This document shows, one piece after another, positions 1 through 8,613 of a stretch of DNA of 64,000 nt. The position numbers were made by a program, and so were the translations under genes. Each line of letters begins with the position of its first letter. Positions within the stretch are counted from its first letter, which is position 1. The notes under the pieces are model-generated. The model was not told where the DNA came from. It made no database searches and saw nothing but the letters and a program-made list of their open reading frames with translations. Source of the DNA: Humulus lupulus (Eukaryota > Streptophyta > Magnoliopsida > Rosales > Cannabaceae); contig NC_084799.1 of NCBI RefSeq assembly GCF_963169125.1, positions 67,262,143 to 67,326,142 on the forward strand, given 5' to 3'.

Positions 1-1
1 A

Positions 2-1012
2 ATGCAGGCAACTTAAGGACAAGATCGAAGGACTGATCTCGAGAGGATACTTCAGGCAGTATGTCAGGAACCAGAATAATAATCAGGCTTCTACCAGCCA
101 GAGGACAACTGCGCTGCCGCCTGCTCAAAACAACAATTCCCGAGCTAGGGAAGAAGAGAGACCCCCTCCGATTGATGGAGAAGATGTGGTAACCATCTCG
201 GGCATCCCTCACCTCGCAGGATCGGGCAAGAACTCCCAAAAGCGATATATGAACGAGCTAAAAACTGGGGACAGGTCCCCTTATGAACCCGAACCTAAAG
301 CTCCAAAGTACTAAAAGGTTGAATCTCAACCTATGACCTTTACCGAGGATGATGCGTCCCATGTTCAGTTTCCTCACAACGACCCACTAGTCATCACTCA
401 ACAGCTCGTGAACAAGAGGGTTCACCGAGTTCTCATTGATAATGGGAGCTCAGTGAACATTATCTATAAGGCCACCTTAGAAAAGATGGGACTCACGCTT
501 CATGATCTAAAAGTTTGTGCAACGACGCTGTACGGTTTTTCAGGAGAAGGGATTGCCTGTATGGGACCATTGAACTCCCTGTGACCTTGGGAGACTACCT
601 AGTCTCAGCAACCAAGATGATGGAGTTTATAGTAGTGGACCTGCCATTAGCCTACAGCATGCTGCTCGAGAGACCCGCTCCAGTAGGGCTGGGGGCACTC
701 TCGTCCGTAAGGTATTTGGCCATCAAGTTCCTGACTTCTAGTGGCATCGGAACGCTGAAGGGAGACCAGTTAGCCGGAAGGGAATGCTATAGCATTTCCA
801 TAAGAGGAAAGAAGCAGGTGAGCGCACAAACGCTCGTCGTTATTCAAACTAAGGACGGGATAGTCTTGGAGATAGATGAAGAGATCGTTCCAAGAGTGGA
901 GGAAAGGGCTAATCTCAAACCATTGGAAGAGCTCGAAGAAATCAGGCTCGAAGAATCAGACCCCCTGAAGACGGTAAAGGTCGGGAAAAACCTCCATGAA
1001 GAAACCAAATAG
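2..1012 (+). pseudogene. Element A gag tail and aspartic protease (decayed)
   Basis: The window opens at what aligns with the last cysteine of the gag zinc knuckle (Cys-Arg-Gln-Leu-Lys), followed by a basic, Gln/Asn-rich gag tail. A stop occurs near 313. The protease follows, from about 333. Its active-site motif at 438-449 reads Asp-Asn-Gly-Ser, where elements B and C have Asp-Thr-Gly-Ser-Ser, so the catalytic loop is altered. The frame shifts near 560, after the conserved 'YGFSGEG' flap-like segment, and continues to 1012 with the linker to RT. Normally this enzyme cuts the Gag-Pol polyprotein inside the virus-like particle. Confidence 0.8.
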
Positions 1013-2092
1013 CAATTAATTTGCTTTTTGAAGAAGAACCAGGACGTCTTCGCATGGTCACATTCGGACATGATATGGATAAGTCCAAATGTAGTGAGCC
1101 ACGCATTAAATATTGACAAAAGCTTCCCGCCGAAGCAACAAAAGCGAAGATTACTGGATGATGATAGGAAGAAGGCCCTTAAAGAGGAAGTCGACAGGTT
1201 AAAAGCAAACTGATTCATCAGGGACGCTTTTTATCCCAATTGGGTAGCCAACCCGGTGCTGGTCCCGAAGCCTAACGGGACGTGGTGAACCTGCATTGAC
1301 TACTCAGACCTTAATAAGGCCTATCCTAAGGACAGCTTCCCTTTACTGCGGATGGATCAGCTCGTGGATACCACGGTAGGGCATGGATTCATGTCATTCA
1401 TGGACGCCTATTCTGGATATAACCAGATTTCCATGCATGCCCCCGACCAAGAGCATACGAGCTTCATAATTGAGAAAGGGCTGTATTGTTATAACGTCAT
1501 GCCATTCAGGCTCAAGAATGCTGGAGCCACTTACCAACGGCTCGTGAACATGATGTTCTCCGAAAAAATAGGGAATAACATGGAAGTTTATGTTGATAAT
1601 ATGTTAGTTAAATCTCAACTTAACAATATCCATGGGGATGACCACGAAGAATGCTTTGCCGTGTTACGGAGATATAACATGAAACTTAACCCTCTGAAGT
1701 GCTCTTTCGGAGTATCTTCAGGAAAATTCGTGGGTTTCATTGTAAATGCTCGAGGAATAGAAGCTAACCCAGACAAAATCCAGGCTCTGATCGACATGCC
1801 TTCACCTCATAAACATAAGGATGTCCAAAGTTTGACTGGCAGGATGGCGGCATTAAGTAGGTTTATCTCAAAATCTACAGATCGTTGTCTTCCATTTTTC
1901 AACCTTTTGAGAGGAGGTAAGAAATTCGAATGGACGAAGGAGTGCGAGGTAGCCTTTCAAGAGCTCAATAAGCACCTTGCAGAACCCCCCATCTTTTCAA
2001 AACCCGTTACGGGAGAAGTTCTGTACCTATACCTCGCTAAGACCGAGCACGCCATAAGCGCGGTACTCGTGCGGGAAGAAGAAAAAGTGTGA
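1013..2092 (+). pseudogene. Element A reverse transcriptase (decayed)
   Basis: This follows the protease linker. Conserved Ty3/gypsy RT blocks are present: 'DVFAWSH' near 1043, the fingers segment ending 'NPVLVPKPNG' near 1260, 'FMDAYSGYNQI' near 1400 and 'PFRLKNAGATYQRLV' near 1505. The catalytic box at 1589-1600 reads Tyr-Val-Asp-Asn instead of Tyr-Val-Asp-Asp, so one metal-binding aspartate is lost. In-frame TGA stops lie at 1211-1213, 1286-1288 and 2090-2092. The domain copied the element's RNA into DNA when functional. Family assignment is secure and the copy is inactive. Confidence 0.9.
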
Positions 2093-2790
2093 AGGCCCGT
2101 GTATTACGTTAGCAAAAGATTACTGGGGGTAGAATCAAGATATCCCTTGATGGAAATGTTAGCTCTCAGCCTAATTCACTCATCTCGAAAGCTCCGACCC
2201 TATTTTCAGGTGCACCCCATCCATGTACTTACTGATCAACCACTAAGACAAGTCTTGTCCAAGCCAGAAGCTTCAGGTCGACTACTCAAATGGGCCGTTG
2301 AACTTGGACAATTCGAGATCACTTATCATCCAAGGACGACCATTAGGGGGCAAGCCTTGGTAGACTTCATAGTGGAGTGTACAAGCGTGGCCATTGACGA
2401 AGTTATAACCCCGGCTCGCGAGCTGTGGAAACTTTATGTTGACGGGTCCTCTAATGAAAATGGATCGGGAGCAGAAGTAATTTTGATCACCCCTGCAGGA
2501 AGCCAATTTCACTCTGCCTTAAGATTTGATTTCGACGCGTCGAATAACGAGGCCGAGTACGAGGCTCTACTGGCAAGACTTCGCATAGCCAAGGAGCTCA
2601 AAGCCAAAGCAATACATTGCTACAGCGACTCCCAGCTGGTGGTTAACCAAATTTTAGGAGAGTACCAGGCTCGTGGTACGAGGGTGGCGACATACTTAGA
2701 AAAAGCGAGGTCGGCATGGAGTAGTTCGAGTTCTATGCGATAGAACAGGTCCCCTGAGAACAGAACTCGAATGCAGATGCCTTAGCCAGG
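2093..2790 (+). pseudogene. Element A RNase H plus second (archaeal-type) RNase H
   Basis: The standard RNase H domain covers the end of the previous segment to about 2370, with 'YYVSKRLLGVESRYPLMEM' and 'PYFQVHPIHVLTDQPLRQV' as landmarks. A second RNase H-like domain follows at about 2425-2700: 'LYVDGSSNENGSGAEVIL', then 'NNEAEYEALLARLRIAKEL' and 'YSDSQLVVNQILGEYQARG'. Such a second domain between RNase H and integrase is characteristic of Tat elements. The frame breaks near 2710-2745 and the tail of the domain continues in another frame. RNase H removes template RNA during reverse transcription; the specific job of the second copy is not known to me. Confidence 0.85.
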
Positions 2791-3423
2791 CTTGCTACCT
2801 CTACCGAGAATGACGAACTAAATATCGTGCTAATCAAACATCTCGCGACACCCAGTATTAACGAGCCAGAACAAGAAGATGTTTGTATGATCAATTTTGA
2901 GCCAACCTGGATGACTCCGATAGTTGAGTACCTCGAGACCGGAGTTCTCCAGGAAGAACGGGCCAAGGCTCGAAAGTTGATGTACCAAATCCCTAGGTAT
3001 ACCATTGTAGATGGAAAGCTATATAGGAAAGGATATTCCATGCCGCTACTCTGATGCGTGACCCCACCCGAAGCTAAGAAAATCATGGAAGAAATTCATG
3101 AAGGGTTTTGTGGAGACCATATTGGGGGGCATAGCCTGTCCAAGAAGATCATATGTCAGGGATACTTCTGGCCTACCATCAAATCAGACTCGTTTGACTA
3201 CGTCAAGAGGTGTGATAAGTGCCAACGGTTCGCAACAATTCCTCGAGCTCCACCATCCGAGCTAACTATGATGACCTCCCCGTGGCCATTTGCGGTCTGG
3301 GGAATCGACCTCATAGGCTCCCTTCCGACTGGCAAGAGCGGAGTAAAATACACAGTGGTCATCGTACATTACTTCATGAAGAGGACTGAGGCTGAACCTT
3401 TGGCAACAATAACTGTAGGAAAA
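2791..3423 (+). pseudogene. Element A integrase N-terminal half, cut by an insertion
   Basis: The His-His-Cys-Cys zinc-binding domain is visible between about 3093 and 3228 ('HEGFCGDH', then 'CDKCQRF'). It is followed by the start of the catalytic core, with the first catalytic Asp in 'WGIDLIGSLP' near 3298-3327. A TGA stop at 3052-3054 interrupts the frame. Similarity to the integrases of B and C stops at about 3423, where copia sequence on the other strand begins. The second catalytic Asp and the Glu are missing, and the gene resumes at 7130 with about 90 codons lost. Integrase inserts the cDNA into the host chromosome. Confidence 0.85.
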
Positions 3424-4097
3424 ACTCATTGCATGATCTTTATTTATTTTCATGCAATTTACATATTATCAAACAAACATGCAAATTCCTAGAACATGCT
3501 CCTATGAAATTGATACAAATACAGAGTAAAGTAAAATCTTACATTACGCAGCGGAAATGGAACAACTCCATCCTTCAATCTCTCTAACCCTTGATTCCTT
3601 TCTATAGCAGAGTATTATCAAGAGATTGAACAAGATCAGCAACACAGTCTTCCTCACCAAGCCTTTGATCAACCTAGAACTAGTGTGGGCTGGTTCTCAA
3701 CACATGAGATAGAGATCTAGAAAAGAAGAAGAGAATGTGGATAAGAAAGGATTAGAGTGTCTAGGTTTTCACTTACCCAAATCAACTGAGACTGACTTGC
3801 TTTTTTTTTTTTTTTTTTATGAAAACCCTAGATATCATATTCCTTATATAGGCAACTTAATGGGATTTATTTAAATTTAAATTAATTAAAAATAATAAAC
3901 AAAAATAAATGCCTTGGGCTGCCATAAATGGACTTGGGCCCAATCTCTTTGTTTTGAATTTAAATCCCAACTAGGCCTAAATTCAAAAACTTTTATTTAT
4001 TTATTTTTAATTAATTAATTAAATCCTTATTCAAATTAACTAATTATAATTTGAAACTTGATTTAATATTATTTATTTATATTGATACCAATTTATA

Positions 4098-4892
4098 TGT
4101 TATACTCAGATTTCGAGCCATGGTAAATATGATCTCGAAAGCTGGGTTCGCAATAAATGGTCTCGTGAGGATTAGAGTATGATCTAGGATTGTAAATCGA
4201 GCATGCAAAGTATGATATATGATCTCGAATGTGGTGACCTTGAAATGATCTCGATCTCGAAAGGTAGCTCCGAGAACACCTTCATCTTCAGGAACTTCGG
4301 AGCATGGGTCTTGAGCTCGATGTACTATCTCGAAAGCAATGTTAGCTCGGGAGATGTCAGTGGCTCGCACAATGACATGAAACCTGAGATGCTGAAGCCT
4401 TGGAGATACACTATAACCACCTTGAATATCTACAAGTATTGTAAACATGAGATGTAATCCTCATTTATTTATGTAAATCCCCAAGAATCGTGGGATATTA
4501 TTTAGTCAGTTATGCATTCCCTGGTCTTCAGGGACGTTTCCTTTTTTATCTGATTAAAGGCATTTAAAGCCATTTATTTTTATTCACAAAAGAGTAACTA
4601 CCCAAAATATGTGGGATAGTATTCTGCATCCTTCTCTATAAATAGAGAAGCCATGCACCATTGTAGAGGACCGAAATTCTGATCCTTGAGAGAAAACTCT
4701 GGAGAATTCATGCTAAAGAATTGTTTCAGAGATAATCTTGAGATTAATAACAGAGACTCGTGGACTAGGCAGATTTAACTGCTGAACCACGTAAAAAACC
4801 GTGTGTTTGATTCGTTTATTTTTTTTTGGCCATTGTCTTTAATTGTTTACGTGCTCTCTTCTTTTATCTGTTGACGAAAAACGGCGTCAACA
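4098..4892 (+). repeat. Solo LTR of element A's family, inside copia-2 LTR
   Basis: It begins TGTTATACTC and ends GCGTCAACA. It shares its layout with element A's 3' LTR (12424-13237): similar opening, many 'ctcgaa' motifs, the near-palindromic TATA region, and the closing 'gactcgtggactagg' and 'ctgaaccacg' blocks. No internal element sequence is attached, so this is a solo LTR left by LTR-LTR recombination. Flanking 5-mers are TTATA (4093-4097) and TTATC (4893-4897), a target duplication with one mismatch. Length is about 795 bp against 814 bp for A's LTR. Confidence 0.88.
4631..4650 (+). promoter_or_regulatory. TATA box inside a near-palindrome (solo LTR)
   Basis: CTTCTCTATAAATAGAGAAG is a near-perfect 20-base palindrome whose centre is a TATA box. 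The same arrangement occurs in element A's 3' LTR at 12984-13001, so it is a property of the LTR family and is probably the core promoter for the element transcript. Confidence 0.7.
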
Positions 4893-6048
4893 TTATCAAT
4901 ATTAATAAATTTACCCAAAGATTCTCTTTTATTCTCTAAATCTCATATCTCTGTAAATTTTCCGAAATTGACCTAGTCAACTTTAAAAATCCTAATTGAT
5001 AATTAAATCAATTAATTGAGACATTCTAGATGATTTACTCAAAGGTGATGCGTGGACCATGGATCCATGAAATCAAGCTCCAACAAGTCACCGTGAATTT
5101 ATTTACGAATAATTTCACTACCTTATTAATTCCTCGTGACTCCACTATAGACTCGAAATTGAACTCTTGAATTCATAGAACGTATTTTCAAAACCATAAA
5201 TACATTATCCATTGTTATAACCATTACAATCAGTCAATCCTATATCGATGACTTACTAACGAGCTGGGTGCAAATTACTGTTTTACCCCTCATCAGTATT
5301 TTATCCTTAACTCCCACTAAGTTCCTTATAAATGATATTTCCGTGAACTTAATCACATAAATGAGATCTCAATCATTTAACCTTTTGAACAAAGCAATTA
5401 AGGAAATCATCTTTTCACTTCTCATACAGAAGTTATAGATATCGTATCTATGAATAATACTCCCACTCAATTACACTAATAAATCTCCAAGATGGAAGTA
5501 TGGGCTAGACCGTAGGGTAAGCTGGTAACGAACAAGTCAAAAGATTTAAATAATATAATTAGCAAAATATTATCACTCAGAATTAAGATCGACTTAACCT
5601 ATGGTCAACGTTGTGACATTGATTAGATTTGATAACAACGATACTTATTTATCAATCAATAATCAATATTGGTCCTAGTCCGATGCAACTAAATACATTC
5701 GATCTTATCTACTTGGTCGATGCCTTGGACAAGACATCACACCCTGAATGTGTAAGTAGATCATATAGTAGATTGCCTAATCAGTGAAAATCCAATGCAC
5801 TGATCTAATCTTAGGACTCGTTCTTTTGGACATATAATTACAACTATAATCCAATGTGACCTAGTCACTATAATTGTAGCTATCCATATGTTCGGGATTT
5901 TATAAATGTTTGTATTATTTCAATAATCATGTAATAAACACAAGCAAGCAACAAGATTGTCAAACTAAATGATTTCTACTACTTTTATTGATAATATGAA
6001 ATCGTGCTACATGTCCGACATGGTTTTATAAGGGCATAAAACCCAACA

Positions 6049-6063
6049 AACTCCCACTTGCCC
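6049..6063 (-). other. Polypurine tract of copia-2
   Basis: The minus strand reads GGGCAAGTGGGAGTT immediately before the LTR start at 6048, the expected place for plus-strand priming. The host copia has the near-identical GGGCAAGTGGAAG at 13636-13650. Confidence 0.75.
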
Positions 6064-6164
6064 TTTTAAAACAAATGGGACATGTTTCTCAAAACCATGC
6101 ATTCTACATGCTTCACAATTATGTTTTCTGCTTATATCTTTGTAAAGGGATATGAAAGATTTCC

Positions 6165-7110
6165 TTACAATGCTATCTTCATCACCTTCACTTCACACCT
6201 TCGCCACACATCCTCGATAATGTGGTACTTTCTCTCTATATGCTTTGCTCTTTTGTAGCGTCGAGGTTCTTTCGAATTCTCTATTGCCTCATTACTGTCA
6301 CTAGACAAAATGAGTGGTTTATCCATTTTTGGAATAACACTGAGATCCGTATAGAATTTCCTTAGCCAGACTATTTCCTTAGCCGCCATAGACGCAGCTA
6401 TGTACTCAGCCTCCAAAATGGATTCTAAAATGGCAGATAGCTTAACGCTTCTCCAAATCATAGCTCCACCCCCAAGAGTAAACACATTTTTCAGAAATAG
6501 ACTTCTTATGATCAACATCAGTCTAAAATCTGAATATGTGAAGCCTAACAGGTACAAAAATCCACCTGAAAAGATTAACATATAGTCTCTAGTCCATCAA
6601 AGATACTGATTTTCATATATTGTTTATTTCAAAGGTTTTACTGACACTTGCTCACCACTCCCATTGCATAGAAGATCTTTGATCACAACACACAACATAG
6701 CATGCATTAGAATTCTAATTTCAATTGCATAAGGAATTCGTTACATCTTTTCTTTCTCTTGAGGAATCTGTGGAGACTGCTGCTTAGAAAAATAAATTCC
6801 ATGTCAAGACACTAAACATCCTTTCTCGGAATTTATTACAGAGTAATGACCAAGCACCTCACTAAAGTAGGTCGCTTGAGTTAGAGCTAAAGTTCAGTTA
6901 TTTTTTTTCCTGATGTTCTGGATACCAAGAACACGACTTGCTACAACGAAATATGGAATTTCGTTTCTAGCCAGTTCTTTATGTTTGATAATTTCTTGAC
7001 ATTGTTTCCAATGAATAAGATATCATCTACATAAAGGATTCAAAACACCACAATGTCTTTTTCCCTAAGTTGTCAAACACAAGGGTCAACTACATTTTGT
7101 TCAAAAACTC
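6165..7110 (-). pseudogene. Copia RT and RNase H remnant (copia-2)
   Basis: On the minus strand the RT box 'YVDDILFIGNN' lies near 7040-7005, followed by 'VLGIQNIRK' near 6935-6905 and a decayed linker. An open stretch from 6581 to 6165 holds the copia RNase H C-terminus: 'EAEYIAASMAAKEIVWLRKF' near 6400-6340, 'SSDSNEAIENSKEP' near 6308-6268 and 'AKHIERKYHIIEDV' near 6245-6205. Frameshifts separate the blocks. Everything upstream of the RT box is missing. Confidence 0.85.
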
Positions 7111-7129
7111 AGGTCTTAATGTTTCCATT

Positions 7130-7595
7130 TAACCTATGGGCATATAGGACCACGGCCCTCACATCAACGGGACATACCCCATTCTCTCTAGCGTACGGTT
7201 GCGAGGATATGTTGCCAATCAAGGTCGAAATTCCCACAATTCGAGCCCTCGCTTATGACCAAACCTCGAACCACTCTCAGCTTGAAGAAACTCTGGACCT
7301 AATAGAAGAAAGAAGGAATGAAGCTCAATTAAAAAATGTTGCATACCAACAGCAAGCTACCCGGTACTTCAACAAAAAAGTTTGAGATAGAAAATTCGGC
7401 GTAGGAGATTTGGTGCTGAGGAATGTATTCTTGGCAACGCGGGATCCAGCAGCTGGCGTGCTCTGGCCAAATTGGGAGGGACCCTATCAGATAGAATCAG
7501 TCATCCGACCTGGCGTGTACAAGTTGGCAAGATTGGATGGAAGTCTGGTACCCCGAGCATGGAATGGCGAGCACCTACGATCTTACTATCAATAG
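7130..7595 (+). pseudogene. Element A integrase C-terminal part and end of pol
   Basis: Gypsy sequence resumes after the copia insertion with 'LWAYRTT', 'TGHTPFSLAYGCEDMLP' and a charged helical stretch. After a TGA at 7384-7386 it ends with the conserved C-terminal segment 'LWPNWEGPYQIESVIRPGVY' and a TAG at 7593-7595. No chromodomain is visible, as expected outside the chromoviruses. The end of pol lies about 1 kb from the convergent antisense gene. Confidence 0.88.
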
Positions 7596-8613
7596 TGTAG
7601 GAAGGATGTCGCCTATAACCATGCTTGCTTGTCTGTACTGTTTTTCTATTTTCAGATTTATCAAATAAAGTTTGATTTCATTTTAATATGCTGTATTTTT
7701 TCAATCTCTCTTAATTTAATAACCTATGGTCGCATTCATAGGATATTAAGGGGGCATTAGTGGTACATATACCATCAGCTTGAAAAAATAAAAAGCATAT
7801 ATAAAAAACATACAAGCTTTTGGACATAACCAAATGCGCGAACTAAGATAGTTTGGATATAACCAAACTATCGAAAACATACAAGTGTTTGAATATAACC
7901 AAATGCGCGAGCTAAGATAGTTTGGATATAACCAAACTATCGTAAACATACAAGTGTTTGGACGTAACCAAATGCGTGAGATAAGAAAGTTTGAACATAA
8001 TTAAATTATCAAGAGAAAAGAATATAAGTGTATGGATTACAAACCTAACATGACCTTAATAGGTTTGGAACAAACCAGCTAAAACTAATCGACAGTAAGT
8101 TAGAGCATAACCCACTTCGTGTTAAGTCGAGATCGAGGCTAGAGTATCTTGCAAAACAATAGTTTCGACCTCATAACCTCGGGGAGCTAAGCGAGGACAA
8201 GAAAAAGTAACTAAAAAATTAAGATATAACTAAACCATTTGCATTACAAGCCATATGAGCACCTTCGAGTGTATGGTAAAAGTAATATCCGACCTTGACA
8301 AATAACGAGATCGGAAGCGGATAATTTGAGCAAACTGTGCATGAATGCACTGAACCTCGAGCTTAAATCCAAACTATGTTTGTATGAATAAACAGGCATA
8401 TATGACACTTTAATATAAATTGTGCAAAATATTTCAGCCCAAGATATGTAAAGCACATATATTAAAATAAAATAAAAATGGTATCTCAAATATCATATAA
8501 AGGCAGCTCTTTTACGAGCTGAAGAATTGTCTTGGCCCTATGGGCATAAATAATAAATCAAACATACAAGGCTATTACAAAAGATTTTGAGGGACGCAGC
8601 CCCGAGGCAAGTA
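7596..8613. other. Spacer between element A pol and its antisense gene
   Basis: This is AT-rich sequence without a credible gene. Both flanking genes end here, pol from the left and the antisense gene from the right, so their polyadenylation signals should lie in it. It contains a 69-bp tandem repeat (7809 to about 8040). Confidence 0.6.
7809..8040. repeat. 69-bp tandem repeat, about 3 copies
   Basis: Units start at 7809, 7878 and 7947, exactly 69 bp apart, with a decayed fourth start near 8021. Each unit opens with 'catacaag' and contains 'aaccaaatgcg', then 'tagtttggatataaccaaactatc', whose parts form a short inverted repeat (tagtttgg / ccaaacta). Variable 3' regions of Tat-lineage elements are known sources of satellite repeats, and this array sits in exactly that position. 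Confidence 0.9.

Larger units (their letters stand above)
3431..6048 (-). repeat. Long 3' LTR of copia-2, interrupted by a solo LTR
   Basis: On the minus strand the LTR begins TGTTGGGTTTTATGCCC at 6048, directly after a polypurine tract, and ends near 3431. Without the solo LTR at 4098-4892 it would be about 1.8 kb, long for a copia LTR. It has a TATA-like 'CCTATATAAGG' near 3840-3850 and a long T/A tract near 3801-3819. The left boundary is uncertain by about 6 bases. No genes are expected or seen in it. Confidence 0.75.
3425..7129 (-). mobile_element. Ty1/copia fragment (copia-2) inside element A integrase
   Basis: Read on the minus strand this is the 3' part of a copia element: RT from its catalytic box onward, RNase H, polypurine tract and a long LTR. 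Gypsy integrase sequence lies on both sides (to 3423 and from about 7130), so this is a nested insertion. The copia 5' half is absent and about 90 codons of host integrase are missing, so a deletion probably removed both after insertion. I found no target duplication. The LTR is itself interrupted at 4098-4892. Confidence 0.85.

Noticed and set aside
3425..7129. Target duplication for copia-2
   Set aside because: The right end of the copia is truncated and host integrase codons are missing, so no duplication can be expected or was found.
7809..8040. CRISPR-like array
   Set aside because: The 69-bp units are directly tandem with no unique spacers, and the DNA is plant nuclear.
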